A stretch of 64,000 bases of DNA from Taxawa tesnikishii (nom. ined.) (taxonomy: Eukaryota > Ascomycota > Dothideomycetes > Dothideales). The notes under the pieces are model-generated. The model saw nothing but the letters and a program-made list of their open reading frames with translations. It made no database searches and was not told the DNA's origin. Every line of letters begins with the position of its first letter. The first letter of the stretch is position 1. Position numbers and translations under genes: made by a program. Of the stretch, positions 26,591 through 36,870 are shown one piece after another. The DNA lies in NCBI GenBank assembly GCA_030247885.1, contig JAPDRO010000013.1, positions 434,001-498,000 on the forward strand, in the 5' to 3' direction.

Positions 26591-26679
26591 GGTTATGTGG
26601 TGTAGGGGTAGCATGTATCGTTGTGGTCATCAGACTAGCAACTTCCGATCCGACCCTGGTTCGATTCCAGGCATAGCCA
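26591..26679 (+). tRNA. tRNA-His (GTG) with an 18-nt intron
   Basis: The acceptor stem pairs GGTTATG with CATAGCC (one G-U), followed by discriminator A. The D-arm is GTG...CAT with AGGGGTA in the loop. The anticodon stem ATCG/CGAT flanks the loop TTGTGG, giving anticodon GTG (26623-26625). An intron, 26627-26644, sits after position 37, the usual place in eukaryotic nuclear tRNAs. The T-arm CCTGG-TTCGATT-CCAGG is perfect and holds the B box GGTTCGATTCC. Cytosolic tRNA-His needs an added G-1, not encoded in the gene. The 27-43 pair looks mismatched (T-C). A covariance search would settle intron borders. Confidence 0.85.
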
Positions 26680-27413
26680 TATGAAGCTTCCTTTTGATGT
26701 TTTGCGGGATTCTGTCGTCCTGAAGACACAGTTTTGGCTAGTGCATTATTCTGCAAAACTCGACCAGGATAGGAAGAATCTCACTATTGTTAGTTGCGGC
26801 AGGAACTTGCAATCATGTTGTGGAGTCTCACCACCATCACTAGTTTAGCTGGAGAGGAGTATACATCTACCACTCCATTGGCATCGGCTTGCGCTTCGGT
26901 CAAGACACTGAACAAGGGAAGCACGCGCTGGATTCTCATCTACTTCACAAGAATCACGGTGGAACGGCCAGCGAACGCCCATCAATTGTACCAGTGACAT
27001 GCGTTGGTCCCAAGGGAGAGAGAAGTCATGAAGAGGTCGTGCACTGTCCTTCTTGCCCTTCTGTGCCGCGACCGTGTATGCTATCTCTGAACCTGTGATG
27101 AGCATGTCAACCGCCCGTCGCTTTGGCGTATACTAGATCATTGTTGAAGTCTTTATCACGCTCCCATTCACTGGCCATGGGGATCATACATGCGACCTCT
27201 CTTCTTTCCTCCCTTCTCTTTTGCCAGTGTCATCGCGGTGATCGCTGCCCGCAGCACACACCAATCACCCCATCTTCAATGGTCCATCGGGTGTATCGGC
27301 CATGACACGCCGGTCTTCTGAGGGTGCAACTGTACTCTGCCGCTCCCCATAAATCTTCTCGCCTGCAATTTTGACCCGGGTATCTACTTTCCCTCAGAGT
27401 ACACCAAACCTCA

Positions 27414-28481
27414 TCATGACTTGATTATGGGTTTGAGTATGATATTGTCAATTAACCGCACCGGCACCTCCCCACCACCAAGCCCACACTCCTCGCCCTC
27501 CTGCGGCGCCTCAAGCGGGAACATCTTGATCGCACCGCTCAGAATGGCGCCTTTGGTCTCGTCCACCTCTTGGACTTCCTCCAGCGTTTCCGGGTCCGCG
27601 AGGGAAATATAGTCGACCTCGAACCTCGCCCTCATCTCGCGCGGCAAATCGTCCTGCTCCATCATCTTGTGCATGACCACGTCGTTGGCGGGCCATAGGA
27701 TATCATTCCTCATCCTCAACCCCTTTTCCCATTGCTCCTCGGCTGCCATCAGCGCTTGGCTCAATACCACGCCCACTTTCCTCCTGCGTGCGCCCAGGTA
27801 TACGTTCCTGCTACTCATCGCCAGGCCATCCTCCTCGCGTTTTGTGGCCCCAATCACCACCTGGGTGTCGATGTGGAAGTCCTTGACCATTCGCTTGATC
27901 ACGACCGTCTGCTGTACGTCCTTCTGCCCAAAGTAGACGCGCTCCGGTTTCACGATGTTGAACAACTTCATACAGACGGTCGCGACGCCGCGGAAGAACA
28001 CGGGTCGCGAAGCACCCTCCAGCAAACTTCCAAGCGGAGTGATGATGACAAAACTCCCCTGCCCCGGAATGTCAGAGCTCGGCGGGAGTGTCGGATACAT
28101 GACTTTGGTCGGGGGCGCGAAGACGGCACTCAGCCGTCCCTTTCCCTTGGCGGCCAGCTCCTCGTCTAGGGTTTGTAGGAGCTTCATGTCCGACTCCCAC
28201 GTCTTGGGGTAGCTGTCTAAGTCCTCGTTGACGCCGAACTGTGTCGGGTTTACGTAGATGCTGACGAAGACGTCTGTGTTTTCCGCTGCTGCTTGGCGCA
28301 CGAGTGACAGGTGGCCGTCGTGCAAAGCGCCCATGGTCGGAACGAGGCCGACGGTGCGCTGGGAGAGGAGGAGCTCATGCCGGTAAGTGCGGAGGGAGGG
28401 GACGTCGCGGAAGACGTGGGTGAGGTTTGCGCGGGTGGTGCTAAAGTGTCTACGTTGCTGCAGGCCTGGTATTGTTAGCAT
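27414..28481 (-). CDS. PAN6: Pantothenate synthetase (pantoate-beta-alanine ligase)
   Basis: Joins pantoate and beta-alanine using ATP, the last step of vitamin B5 synthesis. Single exon, 355 residues, starting MLTIPGLQQRRHFSTTRA, an Arg/Ser-rich start that may target mitochondria. The nucleotide-binding motif PTMGALHDGH lies at residues 48-57. YVNPTQFG, FFRGVATVC, YFGQKDVQQ and MSSRNVYL are the family signatures for substrate and ATP binding. The C-terminus is longer than bacterial PanC by about 40 residues (EGEECGLGGGEVPVRL), which is common in fungi. It is divergent from DBP7. Confidence 0.96.
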   Translation of the reverse strand: MLTIPGLQQRRHFSTTRANLTHVFRDVPSLRTYRHELLLSQRTVGLVPTMGALHDGHLSLVRQAAAENTDVFVSIYVNPTQFGVNEDLDSYPKTWESDMKLLQTLDEELAAKGKGRLSAVFAPPTKVMYPTLPPSSDIPGQGSFVIITPLGSLLEGASRPVFFRGVATVCMKLFNIVKPERVYFGQKDVQQTVVIKRMVKDFHIDTQVVIGATKREEDGLAMSSRNVYLGARRRKVGVVLSQALMAAEEQWEKGLRMRNDILWPANDVVMHKMMEQDDLPREMRARFEVDYISLADPETLEEVQEVDETKGAILSGAIKMFPLEAPQEGEECGLGGGEVPVRLIDNIILKPIIKS

Positions 28482-28900
28482 TGGTGTGTGGGAGTGGTGC
28501 GTTCATCGCGCGCATGTACTTCTCAGAAGCTTGCTAGCCATGCTCGGAGCTCTGGTCAACGTGACTGTGCTGCGGCTGAACGTGCAAGGCCGCCGGCTCT
28601 GTTGTATATGGCGACCTGACTGTACTTCATTGTACCATGGTGAGCTGTGGGCCCAGTAGAGAGAAGATTGGAACGGAGTGAAATACCTCTAAGCGTGGAG
28701 TTGACTTGGTAGTGAAGTTGGTACGACATGTACCCGTAGCAGAACAAAATGTACGCCCTTACCCCGCAATCTACAACGATCTCCAACTTTTCGGTGGAGA
28801 TCGCCAAAGCCTTAAACAATTTCTATTAGAGAAAACTCCGACGTTTCCATCTCCGTATATATATACACCTTCCGCAGGGCGAACAGGGGCAAGAGTAGGA
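28482..28900. promoter_or_regulatory. Shared divergent promoter region of PAN6 and DBP7
   Basis: 419 bp between the two start codons; should contain both promoters. No specific motif assigned. Confidence 0.5.
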
Positions 28901-31312
28901 ATGGCGGATGACGGCCTTTGTTGAATTTCGCTGTCAACGACCAGCCCTGGCAGGCAAAGACCCAGTTCAAGGGTGGCCGCTGGAAGGATCGCTTGACTGC
29001 AAAGAAGGCGGCGGCGTACAAGCAGAACAAAGCGACAGGAACAGGACCACGATCCAAGCCGGCACAGAATGGCCGCACAATTCCAGACTACAGCGCGGAT
29101 GGTGGTAGGGAAGAATTTGTTCCTCCTCCACCGGCAAAGCGACAGCGCGTGGCAGGCGATTACCAGCCAGCGAGGCCTGACCACGACCGAACAAGGACGA
29201 CCGGAGAGCGGAAGGAGCGAGGAAAAGCGCAGCCAAAGGAGTTCATATCGTCACTGTTCACATACAACCCTACATCCACTACTGCAAAGCCAGAGCCTGA
29301 AGCAGAAGAGGCGGATGAGACACCTGTGCAGCCTTCGAATGCGCCTCTGGACCCGGAGCTAGAGAACTTCACGGCGCTGGGACTGTCCACGAACTTGGCA
29401 CAGCACTTGAGGAATAAGATGCAGATCAAAGCGCCTACGGCGATCCAACAGAAAGCGGTGGCGCAGCTAGTGAAGGACGACTCCGATGCGTTTATTCAGG
29501 CACAGACTGGTTCTGGAAAGACTTTGGCTTACCTTTTGCCAATCGTACAGCGACTGATCAACATGTCCGAGAGCATGCGCAAAGGAGTCATGAACGGAGA
29601 TGCGGGCGGGTTGAGTAGAGACTCGGGTCTGTTCGCCGTTGTACTGGCCCCCACCCGTGAACTCAGCAAGCAGATTTCAACCGTATTGGAGTCGTTGTTG
29701 GGATGTGCGCACTGGATCGTGGCAGGCACGGTTGTTGGTGGAGAGAAAAAAGTCGGAAAAGGCGAGGTTGCGCAAGGGATTGAACATACTGGTCGCCACG
29801 CCTGGTCGTCTTGCAGATCACTTGAACAATACGGAGTCGCTGGATGTCAGTAACGTGCGCTGGCTGGTGCTGGACGAAGGCGATCGTCTGATGGAGCTTG
29901 GATTCGAACAGGACATCCAGAAGATCGTTTCCGTGTTAAACCTACGTATGCGGGCGCAAAAGGGTGGCGTACCAGGCTTGCCGGTAAAGAGGACGACGGT
30001 GCTTTGTTCTGCGACCATGAAAATGGACGTACAAAGGCTAGGGAGATCAGTTTGAAAGACGCCGTGCCGATAGCTGCGGAAGGAAAATCGGATATGGACA
30101 GCGAAGGTCAGGATGGAGCCGGAACAGCGTTCTCTGCTCCTGCCCAGCTGAAGCAGTCGTATGCTGTCGTGCCGGCCAAGCAGCGATTGGTAACGCTACT
30201 GGCCATTCTCAGGCGCGCTTTCGCACGGAAAGGCTCCGTCATGAAAACCATCGTCTTCATGTCCTGCGCAGACTCCGTCGACTTCCACTTCGAGGCGCTA
30301 ACACGGAAGGAGGACGGACAAGACGAAGCGCAGACGTCTGATAAGGAGGCCATGAACAAAGAAAAGGCGGACTCTCCACAACCCAGAAAGCCCAGCCCCA
30401 AAACTGCGAAGAAAGAGCCGGGCAAAATTTCCCAAGGCACCACCATCTCCGAAACTCACACCTCCGCCTCCGCTCCTTCCATCTCAGGCCTGTCCAACCC
30501 CGTCACCGTCTTCCGTCTCCACGGCTCCCTGCCCCAGGCCATCCGTACCTCAACCCTCAAAGCCTTCACCAACACCCACGACCCGGCGGTCCTGGTCTGC
30601 ACCGACGTTGCATCTCGCGGTCTCGATCTCCCCAACGTTGACTTTGTCATCGAGTACGACCCACCCTTCTCAAAAGAAGACCACTTGCACCGCATCGGGC
30701 GCACAGCACGCGCCGGACGCGACGGCCGTGCTCTAATATTCCTCCAGCCCGGATGCGAGGAAGGCTACGTCAGCATCCTGAAAGAAGGACGCCAGGACAA
30801 CGGGCGCGGACTCACCCGGCACGACGCCCAAGAGCTGCTCAAGCGCGGGTTCGCCGCGACTTCGGGCGTTGCGGGCGACAAAGACTGGGATACCCGCGCC
30901 ACGGACTTCCAGCTCGACATCGAGCGCTGGGCGCTCGCGGACCCGAAACACCTCGAGCAAGCGCGCCGCGCCTTCCAGAGCCACGTCCGCGCTTACGCGA
31001 CCCATGTGGCGGCCGAGAGGGGCTACTTCGATATCAAGCAATTGCATCTGGGACATCTGGCCAAGGCGTTTGCGCTCAGAGACCGCCCGGGGAGTATCAA
31101 CGTGCCAGGGCTCAGGCCGGGGGCGGCGCAGACGAAGGACAAGAGGGGAGGGCGGGTTCGAGTGCGGGGGCTGGGGGAAGAGAGGCAAGGAAGGCGGAAA
31201 GGGTGCGGACGATGAGGGTGCGGTGCGGGATACGGATGCGCAGGAGGCGGCGAGGAAGATGAGGGCGAAGATGAAGGCAATGGGCGGAGCGTCCGAATTC
31301 AATCTGGGTTGA
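28901..31312 (+). CDS. DBP7: ATP-dependent RNA helicase Dbp7 (DEAD-box), with several homopolymer frame breaks
   Basis: Nucleolar helicase for 60S ribosome assembly. No introns seen. Motifs in order: Q motif (KAPTAIQQ), [72 protein letters not shown] and [13 protein letters not shown]. The end [17 protein letters not shown] is family-like. The frame shifts just after the start (MADDGL, TTT at 28917-28919), in AAAAAA at 29746-29751 (one base too many or two too few, between GGEKK and [11 protein letters not shown]), in GGG at 30041-30043, and probably twice in G-rich sequence near 31150-31210. Allowing one, two, one, one and one missing bases gives 805 residues. An essential-gene family with this many breaks is best explained by base-calling errors. 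Of interest, all sites are homopolymers. Confidence 0.92.
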
Positions 31313-31716
31313 TCCGACAGAGCGAGCGTTGGTGCCTGGCTATCTTCGGTGGAAGCCTGTTCTATAGCTGAAGACTGAATGTCAGTATGTTATCGAGAGC
31401 TTTCTCCTTCAGAGATCAGCTTGTAGCCGATGCAGGTGATGAGGCAGTTGTACGCCGGACGTTCGACACTGTCATGTTGCCATTGCAGCCCCGTGCCGTG
31501 ATGTTACTCAGTGTGTTTCGAGAGTTTGATGACAGGAGATGGCAGGCAGCGGACATCTACACACGTACTCCCGGGAATCACACTGAGACAAGCGGCGAGC
31601 AGTAGTGTCACACTCTATCTTCACCTTATCCCCGCCGAGAAACCAGCTAGCGTGCTTGGAGCTGCATGGGCTCCGAGACAGGAAGAGAAGCGGTCAAGCA
31701 GTTCTGTTTCTTCAAT
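31313..31716. other. Convergent intergenic region
   Basis: 404 bp between the converging DBP7 and ASA1 stop codons, presumably holding both terminators. Nothing else is seen. Confidence 0.5.
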
Positions 31717-33449
31717 TCAGTAAACATCCCACAGTGACACTTTCCCATCCTTCGATCCCGCCGCCAGCCAATGCGTACTCCGTGCCCTCTCTTCCCTTCT
31801 CATAGCCACCCGATCCGTAGTAGCCCTTCTGACCAAGCCACCCCCACCAGCATCCTGACTCTTCGCCACCAACGCACCAGCCGCATTCCCGCCATGCTCA
31901 TCACTCGCGACCGTCACATCGCCCTCCCCGTCCGCCTCGCTCATCCCGGCCGCAGCGCCGGCGCCGCGCACATCCGCAAGCGCAAGTGCATAACACCCCT
32001 CCTTATGCCACTTCAGCACCGCCAGTTCCCGCATCGATCTCGTGCTGTAGACGCGTATACGTCCGTCCCAGCCCGCGGTCGCGAAGATCAGTGAGTCGGA
32101 GCGCACAGTGAGGGATTGCTGGCCGGCGTGTTTCGTTGTTACTGTTTTTGCTTCGGCAGAGGCGGAGGTGGGATGCGAGATTGGCGGGAGGGGATGCCGA
32201 GCGATGACCGAGTCGGCGCCGGAAGTGAAGTAGACGCCGTGCGAGGGCGCCGGACAGAGGGAGAGGATGGGCTGGGTGTGGGATTTCTGCATGTAGATGT
32301 TCTGCCATGTGGATGAAGAGGGGAGTTGTCGGAAGATGGAGGTGTAGCCGCTTTCGTAGCCGGCAAGGAGGTGGAGAGCGCCTGCGTGGTAAACGAGACG
32401 TAGTGCCATGAGCATTCCTGGGTCTTGTCAGTTGGCCTAGTGGTGTGTCCAGATAAGGAAGGTATACGGACCACACTTCACACCCGTAGGCGCATCAATG
32501 TTCGCTACGCGTTCCTCTTCAGGAAGAGACCAAATGTGTATCTGACCTTCGTCAAATCCCGGCACCGCGACCAAGATCCCTTTGTCCTGCTCGGTCTTCT
32601 CTCCATTCCCGTTCCCGTTGCCATCCAGCAGCTCGTTGCCAGGCGTAGTGGAGACAGATTTCTGAGCTCCGACCGGGGGCTCTGTTCTTGTTTCCGCATT
32701 CACACTACCTTCTTCTTGCCCAGCGAAAAGTGCAGCGAGTCCACCTGCCTTGTTTCCCTGACACAGGGTAGTCTTCTCCATGACCTCTGCGGCAGCCCCG
32801 TTCTTTTCGCCCTTGCCTCCCACAGCAGGGTGTTTGTGGGTGGCAGCTTGACGGATATCCTTAGACATCGTAAAACCGCAGAAGTTCAGCGCGTTCACAG
32901 TCACGGAATGCAGCAGCCATGGCTGTTTCCTGGGCGTTTCTGCGTCCTCGAGCGGGAGCTCTGTGGAGAAGTCTTTTTCGTCGCTTGGCCTTAGCTGCCA
33001 GACGTGCAGTTTGTTGTCTCTGCCGTGCCTTTGGTGCGGGTTAGCGTATATCCTCAAGTAGACGTGGCGCCCCCGAACTCGTTGTCTACCCTATGCCTTC
33101 CGGAATGCCAAGCTCGAGGGTAAGTATCATGTTTCTTCCTGAAGGCTTTTCCGTCTTTGTGTCCATCGACAGCTTAAACAGATACATAATAAGAAAAGCA
33201 TTGAACTTACGTGATGATTCTTTCATCTTCCCAATCCGCCACCTTCAGAATGCCTCCATCATGCGGCTTCCACACCACTTTCGACCTTTTCGCTGAAACA
33301 TCCCATAGTACAACCCAACCGTCCGCGTCCCCGGTCAAGAGTCGTGAGTTCTGCCGTAGGAAATGCACGCTGTGGATTTGCGCGTTGTGACCACGGAGGA
33401 CGTAGGTTGGTTGCAAAGGTGGGTTAGATGATGGTTGTACGGTCTGCAT
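31717..33449 (-). CDS. ASA1: ASTRA-associated protein 1 (WD40 repeat)
   Basis: WD40 protein of the ASTRA complex (with Tra1, Tel2-Tti1-Tti2, Rvb1/2), which helps PIKK kinases mature. Exons 33449-33211, 33028-32484 and 32417-31717; 494 residues. Repeats show as YVLRGHNAQIHSVHF/GWVVLWDV, HGRDNKLHVWQLRP, VPGFDEGQIHIWSLP, YESGYTSIF, FATAGWDGRIRVYSTRSM, and the end HWLAAGSKDGKVSLWDVY, the family's usual C-terminus. An Asn/Gly/Glu-rich insert lies between repeats two and three. The first intron is 182 bp, long for this window; all joins are in phase (ac|g at the first, g|ga at the second, giving TGMLMALRL). Confidence 0.92.
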
Positions 33450-34584
33450 AACTTATGTGGTTTTGGATCGTAGTTTTCGGGGGCGTTCCTTTGTGTTTCG
33501 ACAAGGCTCGGGGGTGAGTTTGGTTCAGAACTAGAGCCCTCGTTTCGCGACGACAAGATGCGAATAGAAGCATCAATTTTTAGGTCTTCTCTTTTATGTT
33601 GCGGAAGCGTTGATTAGGCAATATCAGTCCATGAAGTTGGGCCCCTCTAAAATCCGGTTCTCTGTGTTGGGGGTAGTGCATTAAAGGATTGTGCAGTGGA
33701 AGGCAAGGTGGAATACATCTCGAAGAAAGACGGAAGATTACACAGTAATGTTAATTGTATGTGTATAGTAGCCGTCTACGAAACTGGCATACTGCTTGGG
33801 ATTTTGTTAGATACAACAGACATGTAGCGCTATTCAGATGAAGTCTTTGATCACTCAATCATGTTTGCAGGTGCTACTGTACCGGGGTTTCCTCGGCTCA
33901 AGGATTGCTTGGAGGTCTGACGATTATTTGGTACTGGTCGATTGAGTTCTCTAACCAAATCCATCAACGATGGCAATAGAAGCTACAGCCTCGAGAAGTT
34001 TGTGTGGACTTTGCTTGAGATGATCGCATTGAAGAACCATCTACAGGGCAATCAATCACTTCCTTCCTTATAGCGTTTGGTAGACGCTCGCTACCTTGCG
34101 GGTTAATGACCCGATGATACACACCTTCTGATACATGGCAATACACTATCAATAAGGACCAGCAACGCGCCCGGAGTTCATCAATCTACACAGAATTTCC
34201 GCATAGGAATAGGCATATCATGGAATTTGCTAGCTTCACCACCTACGTTAACACGGCGTCGCTGGATGCATATACCTTATCCCTAACTCGTTGTTGGCAA
34301 GCAGGCAAAAACAACAAGGCCATGTTGGGAGCGTTTGGAAGCGGGTGCTCTTCAAGGACCGCTTTCTTCCGGACTGTCTGCAGAGTTTGACGGAAACCAG
34401 CCGTCCCATCGATCGCTATCAGTTCAACACTGATCATCGAAGGGGTTTCGTCATGGACAGCTTCCTGATCGTTGGCAAAGCGCTTTGCATGTAGAGCAGC
34501 AAGCATTGAGACTGACCGGCCTCATATTTCATACCGGCGCAGTGAGCATTTCTTCGAAGACCGTACAGCAACCGCCATCCGCAC
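33450..34584. other. Intergenic region
   Basis: About 1.1 kb of fairly AT-rich sequence upstream of ASA1 and downstream of MLH1. Short open frames have no recognisable content; no repeat or RNA gene seen. Confidence 0.5.
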
Positions 34585-36870
34585 TCAACACCGCTCGAAC
34601 ACACGATACAGGCCCTTCAAGTCCGCAACCTCGACCACACCTTTGAGCAAGCCCCTGGTAGCCACTAACCTCGCCCTGAACGCCGGAAATAGCGTAACCT
34701 CGATCGCCCTTTTCAGCTGCCTGCGGCGATCGGCCACTTGCTGATTCTCTTCCTCGCCGATGACTGCCGCTGGTGGCGAAGGAAGAGATTCCGGGACGTA
34801 GAAGCTAGCAAGTTCGCGCAGAAAACTCTGGAAACAGCCCTTCTCATCCCCCCAATCCACATGAGGTCCCAGTCGAAGCAGAAAATTCGGTAGCTTGGCC
34901 AGACTTGGTTGGTACCCTTTCATCAGCAATGGAATGCTCAACAGGTCTCCATCTTCTGAGATCTCAAGCGCAAAATACTCCGCAAGCATGTCCCGACGGC
35001 TGATGAGTTGCTCATAGACCATCTGAACAACTTTGTCCCAGTCCAGGTCCGCGGCATCATCTGTCATCTCGCGTTCATGGGTGGCGGCGATTTGAAGAAG
35101 CGCTTTCAGGCTCAGTGATGGATCGAACCGGATGGCACCGAAGTTTCCAAAATCTGTCAGCCCGAGTTGGTAAAAGTACTCGCTGGAGACCATGCCGTAG
35201 TCCACAAGGAAAAGCTTGACGCCGCCCTGGATCGCGGCGATGCGGCGGCGCTCGTCGACGACACCGACAAAGGTGTGGTTGGCGAAGGCATTGGTGAGCT
35301 CTTGATGGATGTCATCGCGCACTTCTGCTCGCAGTTCTCTTACTGTAGTCAGCTTGCAGATGGTGGGCTCTTTTTCCGAGTACTCGTACTCCATCTCTTC
35401 TGCGGGTTGATCTTCTGCCGATTTGGTGGCGAAAGAGGATCTTTGACCCGGAGGAAGCATGGAGGTGATCTTTCGCACCCTCGAGTCCACTCTCACCAGG
35501 TTATTCTCATACGTTCGTGGAGTCGCGGGCTTCTGAGCTGGTGTCCTACGCGAGCTCGACATCTCACTCTGGCCACCGGCGGTGCTCGGGACGGTTCCAT
35601 TTTCGGCAGTGTCGCTTCCAGCCACAGCCGGTCTTTTGGAACTGAGCAGACTCTGGGTCATGAATGTTCGGCTAGTGTCAACCTTGCCCAGCCGTGTCCG
35701 GATTTCGTCGCAAATAACCTCAATGATCTCCTCCTCGTTGAGGAAGTTGACCTCCCTTTTCGTTGGGTGAACATTCACGTCGACTCTTGCTGGATCGATC
35801 TCCAAGCTGAGGTAGACGAAAGGATGGCCTCCCTTAGGCAGAAAGGGCGAGTATGTATGCTCTACCGCCTTCTTGATTGCCGAAGATTCGACCGAACGAT
35901 GATTAATGAACAGCAGAAGCGTTGCTTTTTGGAGTTGTAGTTGGCGCTGCTCACGTATCCTATAGACTTGAAGCCCCATTGGTCGTTCGCTGCATCAAAC
36001 GGAAGCAGGTCATTGGCAACCGCGCTGTTGTGAACAAGACGAATACGGTCTATGGGGCCCGCGTTGCTCGGGACCGCAAGACCTGAGCCGGATTCGCCCT
36101 GCTTCTTGCACGAGAAGGCCACTCCGTTGCAATGGATTGCGTATCGGCCGACAAGATCAAGGATCTTCGCATATTCTTCGCTTGCCGACCGAAACGCTCG
36201 CCTCCTGGTGGGGACATTGTAGAAGAGATCCTCAACCTGCCTCACAATCAGCAACACTTCGACCATGCTGGTCAGTGCAACGGCATACCGTGATCTGCGT
36301 GCCCTGCCGGCCAGCACATGGCTTGGGATCTGCAGTTTGGCCTGGTTTTGCAGGCGTAAGCTTGCCACCGGCGTAGTGTGCTTTCCAGGCGCAGCTCGAT
36401 TCTTTCGTCTTCGTAGTAACTGTAAGATGAGCAATATGGCTAATACTGGCCAGAGCCTCTCCTCGGAAACCGTACGTTCCGATCGATGTCAGGTCTTCGA
36501 ACGCCTTGAGCTTCGACGTAGTGAAGCGCTCGCAGAGGATTGGCAAGTCATCTTTCTGCGCCCAGTCAGTCTGAATCAAGTGAAACACGAACACGAAGCG
36601 TGCGCGAGCTTACATTGATGCCGTGTCCGTTGTCTGTAATCTGCAGAAGCTTCAGCCCACCATCTTTGACAAGAATCTCCAGAGATGTTGATCCGGCATC
36701 GACTGCGTTCTCTATGAGTTCTTTCAGGGCATGCACAGGTGCAACAATGATTTCTCCGGCAGCAATCTTGTTGACTACATCTTGATGTAGGGCTCTGATA
36801 CGGCGAGGGGCTGAGACGCCTCTTGGGCTGTTCTCTTAGTTCCGCGCGGGCTGCTCTGGCTCTCGTCCAT
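34585..36870 (-). CDS. MLH1: DNA mismatch repair protein Mlh1, with two homopolymer frame breaks
   Basis: MutL-alpha subunit of nuclear mismatch repair (GHKL ATPase). Exons 36870-36614, 36555-36289 and 36236-34585; 725 residues if frame is restored. Motifs: [67 protein letters not shown], then [20 protein letters not shown] and [12 protein letters not shown]. The C-terminal MLH1-specific tail ends YRVFERC, as usual. Frame is lost at G4 on the plus strand (36807-36810; one C missing before [10 protein letters not shown]) and at T5 (35926-35930; one A missing between NYNSKK and [10 protein letters not shown]). Both look like base-calling errors. If real, they would suggest a mutator strain; that is the less likely reading. 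Confidence 0.95.

Larger units (their letters stand above)
25619..27413. other. Intergenic region containing a tRNA gene and a 10-bp tandem repeat
   Basis: About 1.8 kb without a recognisable protein gene. It contains the tRNA-His at 26591-26679 and tandem GTGCAAAGCA-type copies at 25852-25898. The first 200 bp should be the NRC-2 promoter; the last few hundred bases are the 3' flank of PAN6. Confidence 0.6.
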
